Source of the DNA: Taxillus chinensis | Lineage: Eukaryota > Streptophyta > Magnoliopsida > Santalales > Loranthaceae | DNA: 64,000 bases | Assembly: GCA_023512835.1 (NCBI GenBank) | Contig: CM042087.1 | Span: forward strand, 5,400,550 to 5,464,549 | Direction: 5' to 3' | Position numbers and translations under genes: made by a program | Notes under the pieces: model-generated | The model's database searches: none | Told to the model about the DNA's origin: nothing | Seen by the model: only the letters and a program-made list of their open reading frames with translations | In this document: positions 55,602 to 64,000 of the stretch, piece after piece | Layout: every line of letters begins with the position of its first letter | How positions within the stretch are numbered: the first letter of the stretch is position 1

Positions 55602-58600
55602 GTTCAGATTTTCTTTGCAACCGTATCGATAAATCCAGTCCATAGTCTCGGATTTGAAGTGTTGTGGTACTTCTCTTCTCTTCGACTTTTTGACCGCAAA
55701 GGAATCTACTCTACTCTCTCACCAAACTCGTTTACGACGGACAAGGTCTATTATTCATCCAGGATACTCTTTCACGAATATTATTTACTCCGGATGAGTG
55801 TCGGCTCTTTCCTCCTGGACTCCTAACATTGTTCAATTGTGACAATCCACGTATACTCATATGTCGCATGCTTTTGAGGAGGAATAATGATGATTCATTA
55901 AATGCATATCTCGGGTTGCACACACACTACTCCTGGATGGCAACCAGTTGTAATCTCTACTTGGTCATGCGGTCTCCACGACATCGTTTCATTCGGAGGC
56001 GCCTCGATATCCAGACTAATGACATCGCATGTCACGCGGGTCCCTATCTCTCTCGCACATTCCTAGACCCGGCGACATTTGCGGACTCGGTCTTATATGT
56101 TCCGATCATTCCTGCGAAGCACGAGTATTGCTCATTTCAAATCCCTAAACCTCTCGTTGCTCCTTCCACTTGTCAAGACCTCACCTTTCCTCTTATCCTT
56201 CCTATCCAATCTGCAATGGCACCCAAATCTCTCTTTCCGGCGTTAATCCTGGCCATCTAGTTGATTGGAATGTTGTTTCTAATCCTCCGGATTGGTTTTT
56301 CCAGCTTCGCCCTCTCCTTGAAGCCTCGCATATACTCGGCCTGATCTCCAATCCCGTCGATCATCTTATCGATGACATTCTTGAGTATTACCAACGGATT
56401 CGCCGCACCACCGATTCCATAACCTCTTATGTCCGCGGTGAATCCATCATCATCACTCCGGCTGTTCTCCGCGCTGCTCTCCACCTACCTCTTGGTGAAC
56501 CACGGCGCCCGGATGCCGATCCAATGGCGGATTCTATGGGTTGCACGAACAAGGGGAAGGAATACAAGGTGAAATCCTTCCAGGGTCGCTATCGATGTAT
56601 GGCGACTATTCTAAGTCGATGCCTATCGGCTCGCACATCCGCCCCTGGACTCTGTTCCGTACGACCTTCTCCTGGCCATGTACGGCGTTTTTGAAGGTCT
56701 TCCGATGGATTGGGGGATGTTCTTATTTCGTTTGCCGCAGAATGGTCCCAAAAACCATTCCTTCGGGCGCATCCTGAGCATTGTCTTCCGGCATCTACGT
56801 CCGGATCATTTCGCCCGACTTGATGCTTGTCTCGTTTCCCTCGGCTTACTACCTCCGTTACCTTACGCTGGACGGGAACATGACTCGCTCGTCGACCCAC
56901 CGTAGCTCTCCGCATTCTCCCTGCCTCGGAACAACAAGGCAGCTCTGTTGGTGACCCCTCCGACGCCCAAGCCCACGAGGTCGGCTTCGCACACCGATCC
57001 TCCCGGATTCGGTCCGTTGTTGCGCCCTTCTCCACTCACGGGCCTCCCAACCAAGCATCCGTGCTGAACCGTCCGAGGTTGCGGGGCCCTCTCGGCGCGG
57101 CAGCGTCTAAAGTTGTTTCCTCGGCCCCCTCTGTTGTTGATGTCCCCACTCCCTCCACATCTCGCTATAGCCGCCGCGGTTGATACCGCCTTCTTTGTCG
57201 CCACCGCCGATGTCCCGGCCGCTTCTCCAGGAAGCCCCTTTGCCTCCCCTACCTCAACCCCGAGATTACCTTGACCATCTCTCCGCCGGCACCTTAATGG
57301 ACCTCTCGGCTCCGTTTCGGCCTAGCCCACACCTCCTCCATTCCTGACACCGATCTCCGGGTGTTTTACACACGCAATACCCAATCCCCGGAGACCATGA
57401 TCATCTGGAACCTGGACCAAGGCTTTCTTACGCCGGCTACCATTCCCGATGTGTCGTTCCCTACACCCTCCAGCCCCGGTCCCTGCTACACGGAGTCCTT
57501 CCCCCCGCTAAGGCCGGACCCTCTTCTCCTGCCGCCGCGATTCCCGTGGTTGACTTATCCGGTCAAAGCGGGTCCCTTGCTCCAGATGCCTCCAATGCTC
57601 CGAATGCCTCCGATGCTCCGGATGCCTCGATGCTCCGGATGCTCCTGCTGCTGCGATACTCCTGCGGACTCCTCCGCCCAACGCACTCCCGCTCCCTGTT
57701 CATGCGGGGGAGTCCTCCAAAGCTCCGGAGTTAGTCCTTGGGCGTGCCTCTTTTGGCATGGTCCACTCCGACGCTGTGCTTTCCGCCCAGCTGGACCGAC
57801 ACGCCCAAGCTCAAAGCGCCCAAATTTCCGCCATCGCTGCCAAAGTTGATGCCCTCGGCGCCCAACTCCTCTCCGCTCTCACTGACTCCTCCACTTCCAT
57901 GGAGCAGAAAATGGATCTTGTCGCCACCTCCGTCCATTCATTGTCTACTTCCTTCGCGGATCTGGCGCATACGATGGCTCGTCCTCCTGTTGCTTCCCGG
58001 CGATCTGCCAAACCGGGGGAGAGAGTGTCATCTGATCCGTCTACTCCTTCTGCCCCACAACCATCTACTCGGACTGAGAAGCGGCCTGCCACTTCAGTGC
58101 TTCAGGGAGTTCAAATTCCCAAACGAAGCCGCTTCTCTCAACCAAGCTCCTCTACTGCACCTCCAGCTCCTCCTCCATCCTCCTCATCCGCAGCTGATAC
58201 CTTCCTCCCATCCTATGCGGAGTTTGACCCGTCCGATGCGGATGGAAGCTTGCGCAAGGCAATGAAATCCTATCTTGCGTCTTCTCTGAGAGAAGATGTC
58301 TTTCCGAAATGTACCCTTTCTCTCCGGCCGACATTCAGACTCTTTGTTCGGAGAAAGGACTCTTTACTACAGAAGACATTGATAACTTCTCGAGAGCTGC
58401 TAAAATGGAGATGAGGCTGTTTCCATCTCTCTACGAAGATGGGCACTTGTTTGACGTTCTGCCATGTTGGAATGAGGGCTATCTTCCCAGTGTGGATCTA
58501 ATTCAGTCCTTCATCGACGGAACTGCTGAGGATAGCAAGCCATGGAAAACTCTCTCAACCATCCTCATTCCGTACCGGATCATGTCGCCACACTTCATGA

Positions 58601-58964
58601 TGGCTGTCTTCATGATTCAGTCCAAGCAAATGATTCTCATTGATTCTCATCAGATTGTAGAGCACTTCGTTAGGAAGAATCAATGGGAACCTCGTGTCTC
58701 AGCTGGCCGAAGCCGTGAAGAAAGCCGGATTATATGAAGAGTTGGGCATCACACCCCTCGCGTCCGACCGAGAAACTCAAGGCGACATTCCGGGGCAAGA
58801 AGCAAGTGCCACAACAGCCGGATGGAGATAGTTGTGGAGCCTTTGTCTGTCACTTCATCAAGTCGTTCTTAATCGTGGACAAACATTGGAGCCAACACTC
58901 CACCTTTACGATGAAGCGGATAACGGAGCTAAGAGAGAAGGCGAACTATGATCTTCAAGTATAG
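55602..58964 (+). pseudogene. Accessory ORF2 of C3: transposon-protein-like N terminus, coiled coil, Ulp1-like protease
   Basis: The most complete copy. Blocks in order: conserved N-terminal exon-like frame (55602-56215; SLGFEVLWYFS, LLRRNNDD); apparent ATG at 56216 in register with the preceding frame; transposon-protein-like domain (56270-56700; SYVRGESIIITPAVLRAAL); Pro/Ala/Ser-rich linker (56900-57750); helical segment (57780-57980); second linker; and C-terminal Ulp1/C48 protease (58309-58964). Protease residues are His 58591-58593 (PHFMMAVF), Asp 58642-58644 (LIDSH), Gln 58812-58817 and Cys 58833-58835 (DGDSCGAFVC). Breaks as read lie near 56230, 56700, 57100-57350, 57550-57750, 58290 and 58690. 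Family knowledge suggests removal of SUMO or ubiquitin-like tags; the role in the element is unknown. Confidence 0.78.
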
Positions 58965-59117
58965 TAAGCCGTATGTACCTTAGTGAAAAACTTGTATTAA
59001 GGCTGAATTGTATTTAGTTGCTGATTAATGAAATTGGTTGTGTTGCGTATTCTGTATGTTATTCTTTTGCATTGCTTACCAGATCAGATTACAAAGGGTT
59101 TGGGCATATCCATAATT

Positions 59118-59125
59118 GGGGGAGA
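59118..59125 (+). other. Polypurine tract of C3
   Basis: GGGGGAGA lies one base before the 3' LTR start. The 150 bases between the ORF2 stop and this tract are AT-rich without genes. Confidence 0.82.
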
Positions 59126-59126
59126 T

Positions 59127-60194
59127 TGTTGGATCAAACCCAGAATTTGGATAATGCTGATAAAGCCTTATGTAATTTGATCTGAGATCTTTTGTGTTTA
59201 TTTGATCATTGCAGAAGATATGTTACTAATCCAGAAATGCACTCGTGAGAGCAAAGCTAAGGACAGGATACATAATCCTGATCCGGACAAGAGTGAGTGT
59301 CGTCAAACACTTGGTAAATAACCAAGTAACAAATACATACGGAATAAGGAACTTACATACGGAGTAAGGAAATTACATACGGAGTAAGGAACTTACATGC
59401 GGAGTAAGAAAGCGCTGACACGGAATAAGTTATCAGACTTTTCAAGACTCGCCCGGAGTAAGGAACTTACATACGGAGTAAGGAACTTACATGCGGAGTA
59501 AGGAAGCGCGACACCGGACTAAGGATTCCAGACTAAATAGATACGGAGTAAGCAACCACCGACACGGAGTAAGGTTCCGAGCTTCATTAGCTACGGAGTA
59601 AGGAAAATTACATCGGACCAAGAAGACACTGCTTCAACTCAACCGCATTTAAAGTTATCAGCTTGTGGTGTTCCGATGTAAGACAAATTTATTGAGAACC
59701 TGAAGAATCTTACACGTGGATCATCCGGATATGTGGACACAACCTTAATTGTATCCTGGAAACTCACAAAGACACTTATACTCTTCAAATCCAAGATCTT
59801 GAGCTCCACAATCCGCAGCAGTCAAGGCGGAGAGATTACCGAGGGATAGTTAGTGCTGAACGCATTCCGGAACTACAAGTTCCAAGGTTGTCTCTTAGGA
59901 ATGTTTTGTATAAATATTCATACTTGTACATTATTATAAAGAGAGGTTTTCCATCTTTGGAGATAGAAGTTGGCTAGTGTGTGAGTTCTTTTGTAAACGA
60001 GTGTAAGAGAGTCTTGCTTCTATTTTGTTGTATTCATCTCGTGATAATAAAACAAAATACTTCCACTATCCTGGTTATCTTACGCAGTGATTCTATCACT
60101 TAACTAGATAAGTGTTTGTGTCTTGGGAGAAAGGAAAGAGTTTTAATAAGAGCCTATTCACCCCCCCCCCCCTTTAGGCTCCAAGGGACCATCA
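59127..60194 (+). repeat. 3' LTR of copia C3 (1,068 bp)
   Basis: It has the same ends as the 5' LTR. It is 60 bases shorter because it has three fewer minisatellite units. Its C tract is 12 long (60161-60172) instead of 10. TSD CTTAG follows at 60195. Confidence 0.95.
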
Positions 60195-60199
60195 CTTAG

Positions 60200-60798
60200 G
60201 TGTCCAGGTATCAAGTCCTCTTCCTTCTCCTCTTGTGCGTGCTCATTCTCCTCAGCTATCAAGTCCATTTCCTCATCTTGTTGAGCTTCGCAAGCTAGAG
60301 CACTCCATCACTTTCCGTGTTCGTTCCTTCTCCCAAGAATTCTTCCACTAAGTCCTCAAAATCTTCAACCCAAAGGCGTCTTCCTCCCCTGGTCCTTGTA
60401 AAGCCTTCCCTATGTGAAAGACTAGGGTATCTTCATTAATTCTTAAGGTCAGCTGCCCTTGAGCTACATCTATCGGTGCACACCCTATTCGAGAAACGGT
60501 CTTCCTAAGAGGAGCTGGACTCCTCTATCTTCTTCCATCTCCAAAACCACAAAGTCTGCTAGAAAAATGAAGGAGCCCACCTTTAGTAACACATCTTCAA
60601 TAATCCCTTCAGGTCTTCCAGGGGAGCGGTCCGCAAACTGCAATGATATGGAAGTGGGCTTCATTCCCTTGAGCCCAAGTTGGTTGTACAGGGAAAATGA
60701 GATTAAGTTAGTGCTGGCCCCTAAATCACGGAGGGCTGGTCGCTTGTGGTGTATCTCCTATCACACAAGGGAGATTGAAGCTTCCTGAATCTTTATGC
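60200..60798 (-). pseudogene. Athila-like protease and linker (element B)
   Basis: On the minus strand the region holds the protease (Leu-Gly-Ala-Ser region near 60720-60745, then KGMKPTSISLQ) and downstream MEEDRGVQ near 60520. The pre-RT linker runs up to the copia insertion. It is collinear with 42448-42909 plus 40478-40589 of element A and shows the empty site for solo LTR 2 near 60297-60310. Confidence 0.75.
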
Positions 60799-61772
60799 TT
60801 AATGGGCAAATTTCTCTCGAATGACATTACTCACTTCATTAGTGATAGCAACCATCTCTTGGTCCTCGTACTTTCTCTTCTTCATCACAAAGTCTTTTAT
60901 ATATTTCCTATACCTGGGCATCTGCGCCAAAGCTTCCAATAATGGGATATTAATCTCTAACCGCTTGTACATATTCAGGAAGTGCTCATACTTTTCCTCA
61001 CCCCTTTGGTTCCTCATCCGTTGAGGAAATGGCATAGTGGGCCTCTGCTCCTTTGGCCTTTGTTCATTCACTTCTTTCCTGGTAAGTTGAGTTCCGACTT
61101 GTATTTTTGTTGGTTGCCGATCCTGCTCGGCCCACCAACTCCTCCTCTCGTATCTACTTTCCTTTCCCCATTCTCAGGCACTAAGGGCTGGCTCTGTTCT
61201 CCTTGATTAGTTCTCTTCCTGGGCTCCTCAACTTCCTTCAAGCCTTTGCCACTTCTTAAGGTTATAGCCTTGCAGCTTTCCTTGGGGTTCACTTCAGTGT
61301 CACTTGGGAAGGAATTAGATGACACCGCTTGATTGGCATTCTTGGGCCACGCTTACCAATAACTTTTCCATGTTCTTCAGGGAAGACTCTAGGCTGCCCA
61401 CTTTTTCTTTTAATTCTCCCACCTCTTTCTTGGTTACTTCATCCTCACTGGGTAATGATGTGGACGATATCGCGTCTTGTGAAGGAGCCTCAAACCATTG
61501 TGGAGCTTGAGTCCTGGGCTGCTCTTGAAGGAAGTTATCGGTGGCATAGGGATTTTGCCTCATCCTTGGTGGTATATATTTATAAGGCACCGAGGTCTCG
61601 CCCCCCTATTTTGGGTTCTCTGGAAACCCTGTTGTTGTTGGTTATTGTACCCTGAGCCTTGTGGTTGGTAGTTGTTGCTTTGCTGTTGTGGGTACTGGGA
61701 GTGCTTTTGAGATATTCCCTTGCCTCCCACCTTGGTCCTATGCTTGTGGGACCGGTTGTTGTTGTTCTCCAA
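60799..61772 (-). pseudogene. Athila-like gag C-terminal half (element B)
   Basis: Minus-strand frames give a Gln/Asn-rich stretch (QQQSNNYQPQGSGYNNQQQQ, 61590-61700). A Glu/Lys coiled-coil-like segment follows (61370-61450), then CKAITLRSGKGL (61240) and LEALAQMPRYRKYIKDFV (60890-60950). It is split into four frames by changes near 61070, 61320 and 61570. Confidence 0.8.
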
Positions 61773-61904
61773 CCTTTAGTGCCAAAATCTCCATGCTCTT
61801 GGACAAACCACGAATTTGTTCTTGCATATCGTTGGAAGAGTTATCTACTATGGCTGCCTTCTCCTTTGGCCTGGAAACCCTTACATTAGACCATTGCCAA
61901 TCGG

Positions 61905-62579
61905 CTAGTGACGGTCTCTCAAGTATATCAGTTGCTTGAATCGGGTTCTAAGTTCATTAAGCATCCTCCAAAGAACTGCGTTAACTTTATCTTGTGAATG
62001 AGATTGCAAACCTATGTAAAAGGACTCAATCTGAATCCACTTAGGTCGTCCATGCTCTGGGCACCTTTGTACTAAATCCTTAAACCTCTGCCATGCCTCA
62101 TGGAGAGTTTCCATTTCATCCTGCCTGAACCGGCTAATTTCACCTCTAAGTTGTATCACCTTGGAAGGAGGGAAGTACTTGGACATGAATTTATTTTGCA
62201 TCTCTTCCCAAGTTGAAATGGATCCAGCCGGTAGGCTATTGAACCAACCAAGAGCTCTATCCCTCAATGAGAAAGAAAAGAGCCTTACTTTTATTGCTTC
62301 GTCCGATACGTTGTTGATCTTGATGGTATCGCACATCTTGTAAAATCTCATCAAGTGTTGATGAGGATCATCTACTGCCGTGCCTCCAAAGGCATTGTTG
62401 CTAACCATGTTGATCGAGCGGGTTTTAATTCGAAATTGTTCGCTTGAACTCTTGTTTGTCGATTCCAAAGTAGTGGTCCGACATAGTGGGTCTTGCGTAG
62501 TCCAAAAACGTGCGGGGCATGCAACGGTTACCCTCATCAGGATGTTATCCATTGAAGTTTGCCCCTTGCTGCTGTCCAC
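61905..62579 (-). CDS. Athila-like gag capsid domain (element B)
   Basis: This uninterrupted frame of 224 residues on the minus strand carries Retrotrans_gag: HLMRFYKMCDTIKINNV, then FSLRDRALGWFNSLP, FMSKYFPPSK, EISRFRQDEMETLHEAWQRF, and a CPEHGRP phrase. The copy in element A is split. The N-terminal basic part lies upstream, in another frame, at about 62590-62760. Gag would form the particle coat. Confidence 0.82.
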   Translation of the reverse strand: MDSSKGQTSMDNILMRVTVACPARFWTTQDPLCRTTTLESTNKSSSEQFRIKTRSINMVSNNAFGGTAVDDPHQHLMRFYKMCDTIKINNVSDEAIKVRLFSFSLRDRALGWFNSLPAGSISTWEEMQNKFMSKYFPPSKVIQLRGEISRFRQDEMETLHEAWQRFKDLVQRCPEHGRPKWIQIESFYIGLQSHSQDKVNAVLWRMLNELRTRFKQLIYLRDRH

Positions 62580-62954
62580 CTCCTTCCTTGTCTGTTTTCA
62601 GCCATCAAGTCCAAAATTGTATCTTCTAGACCCTGAAGAGCGTCTTCAGCCTCTCTAACTATGTCCCTAGCTGGCCTACGACGTCTTCGAGAATCTGTTC
62701 AGGTTCTGGATTATATGGAACAAGGTCTCGGCATCGCATGCACAACTGGGATTTCATCTAACACCCGATGTGTCTTGCTCCGAATATTATCAATCACCTA
62801 GTGGGCGTTCCTGGAAAACACCAAGAACACACCCCAACAACTCCGAACAATACCAAACAGTTGATAAACACAGAGAATAACACAGAATTTTCTTACTAAA
62901 ATCATAATTCAAACAAGTTCAATCAATGTTGATAACAAAATCGGTAAACCATTG

Positions 62955-62974
62955 AATCCCCGGCAACGGCGCCA
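62955..62974 (-). other. Primer binding site of element B
   Basis: On the minus strand TGGCGCCGTTGCCGGGGATT follows the LTR end, matching the Athila tRNA-Asp site. Confidence 0.85.
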
Positions 62975-62977
62975 ATT

Positions 62978-63766
62978 TGATAAACAAATTTCACATGCAC
63001 AACTCGTAGTGAAACTATTGTCGTTTAATCCTGTTCTTCAAATAATAATTTAAATGCCCTTATTGTTACTTCTCAATATAGCGAGCAAGTAGGGGGTCGA
63101 ACCATAGAGATTAACCAGGTTTCCTGACTTTTTATCAAATCACTAATTTACTTAAGTCCTATAAAATGTTTTAGCAGATAGTTTTGGAATTTTGCAAATG
63201 GTGAACTAATTTTTATGATTTTCTGAATATTAAAGCTATAGAAATTAAAGTTTGATGATGCAGAGATTGCTTTTTAGGTTTGAATTACAGATTTAAGGCT
63301 TCTAGTGTCACAAATGCACCACTCCTACACTGTTTCTACTTGCTTTTAGTATTCTTGAGTTTGTTTATCGATACGTAAGCCATTTATCAACCAAGGATCT
63401 ATAAATGGTCATAGTTAGACCTTTTAAGGGCTTGCTACATGAATGGTCATCATTGCGAGAACTCACACATCCAATAAATCACAACAAGCAAAGATAATGG
63501 TCACACAATGCCTGAAGTGTCATAAATCATGATCGGTCCCAGGACTAGGACTGATAAGATCCAAGTGCACGTTCCAGATTATAGAAGTTGAAGAAAGATT
63601 CATAAAACATGCAAATAACTATTCCTCAAACTCGAAATTACCAAGTACCAGTCATTAAAGCATAGGCGGGTTACATTGCTCCCCTAGAATTGAAAGACTA
63701 CTCACACATATTGCTAGTTACGGAGGAAACCTAGAAATTACAATACATCAAAACCTGATTCTAGAA
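62978..63766 (-). repeat. Partial 5' LTR of element B
   Basis: It is nearly identical to 45114-45900 and truncated at the same place (ACCTGATTCTAGAAC), followed by the same copia gag flank. The truncation therefore predates the duplication. Confidence 0.86.
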
Positions 63767-63770
63767 CAAT

Positions 63771-63924
63771 AGAATGTCTAAGCATACAACGGGATGATGA
63801 TACGGAAGAGTTAGAGAACTCTAGCTTGGGCATTGAAGAAGAAATAGCTCTTCCTGTCAAACCCTTCAAGCGATTGCTGAGGAAAAGTAGAAAAGGATTC
63901 GAAGATGCTCCTCATCATCATCCA
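63771..63924 (+). pseudogene. Copia gag fragment
   Basis: It matches C2 9862-10000 and C3 49743-49885 around the acidic stretch and the EEIALxVKxFxRxLRKSRKGFEDA phrase upstream of the zinc knuckle. Homology ends at about 63924. Confidence 0.75.
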
Positions 63925-64000
63925 AGAGTGGAGATGACTAGGGAGGTGGATGAGCTAAAGAGGTAGCGAGCAGGAGGTGAGGGTGGTGCAAGATATGCAC
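63925..64000. other. Unassigned right edge
   Basis: Seventy-six purine-rich bases without recognisable content after the copia homology ends; too short to classify. Confidence 0.5.

Larger units (their letters stand above)
47736..60194 (+). mobile_element. Copia C3: complete Ty1/copia element with accessory Ulp1-like ORF (12,459 bp)
   Basis: The order is LTR, initiator-Met-type PBS, gag, PR-INT-RT-RH, spacer, accessory ORF, PPT and LTR, with TG...CA ends and a perfect TSD. The two LTRs differ by three copies of a 20-base repeat and by changes almost confined to CAG/CTG contexts, so it inserted recently. At over 12 kb with an extra ORF after pol it is layout-compatible with the Maximus/SIRE lineage. 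The frames as read are broken, but many breaks may be sequence error. Confidence 0.95.
45934..63803 (-). mobile_element. Element B: tandem duplicate of the right part of element A
   Basis: Sequence from CTCCAAAGTGGCCCCC at 45936 to the copia gag scrap at 63803 repeats 38684-45935 in the same order and orientation, including the truncated LTR and its copia flank. Excluding the copia insertion (12,459 bp plus 5) it is about 5.4 kb. That equals the A segment minus its solo LTR. The solo LTR is absent from B and copia C3 is absent from A, so both insertions came after the duplication. Confidence 0.88.

Noticed and set aside
1..64000. Host genes, tRNA or rRNA genes
   Set aside because: No reading frame outside retroelement domains showed a recognisable host family, and I saw no rRNA sequence or tRNA-like cloverleaf; the tRNA-like matches are primer sites at LTR edges.

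Overview
This 64 kb window is retrotransposon-rich nuclear DNA from a flowering plant, most likely a eudicot with a large, heavily methylated genome (inference). I see no host gene, rRNA, tRNA or CRISPR array. Everything I can assign is LTR retrotransposon: Ty1/copia elements with tRNA-iMet-type primer sites, Ty3/gypsy chromoviruses of Tekay/Del type, Athila-like gypsy elements on the minus strand, and a probable Tat/Ogre-like remnant at the left edge.

Layout. 1-2436: A-rich remnant, probably a Tat/Ogre LTR. 2437-5714: 3' end of copia C1 (accessory ORF plus 3' LTR). 5715-7572: gypsy LTR and gag scraps. 7573-27667: copia C2 (5' LTR, gag, PR-INT-RT-RH, spacer, accessory ORF). C2 is split at 16391-25499 by a full-length Tekay chromovirus with TSD TCACA, and loses its 3' end at a scarred junction (27666-27727). 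27728-45902: Athila-like element A on the minus strand, carrying a solo chromovirus LTR (29594-31474, TSD TTAGA), a 5'-truncated chromovirus (33583-35865) and a second solo LTR (40592-42442, TSD AGCAC). 45934-63803: a tandem duplicate (B) of the right part of A, split by complete copia C3 (47736-60194, 12,459 bp, TSD CTTAG). 63771-63924: a scrap of copia gag.

The most interesting biology is an accessory gene downstream of pol in the copia family (C1, C2, C3). It encodes an N-terminal plant-transposon-protein-like region, a Pro/Ser/Ala-rich linker with a coiled coil, and a C-terminal Ulp1/C48-type cysteine protease with visible His-Asp-Cys. In C3 the coding frame extends upstream of the apparent ATG to a conserved splice-acceptor-like site. 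The Athila-like element carries an independently diverged gene of the same architecture. Two retrotransposon superfamilies in one locus thus carry a SUMO-protease-like accessory protein in the env position.

Two further points affect interpretation. First, differences between the two LTRs of the young element C3 fall almost entirely at CAG/CTG sites, as odd indels and substitutions (CAG to CG, CTG to CTCG). This looks like base-calling error at CHG-methylated cytosines, so many apparent frameshifts may be artefacts. Second, the chromovirus LTRs share arrays of an imperfect palindrome at a fixed 36-37 bp spacing just upstream of TATA; the copy number varies from 2 to 6, and a related motif occurs in the Athila-like LTR.
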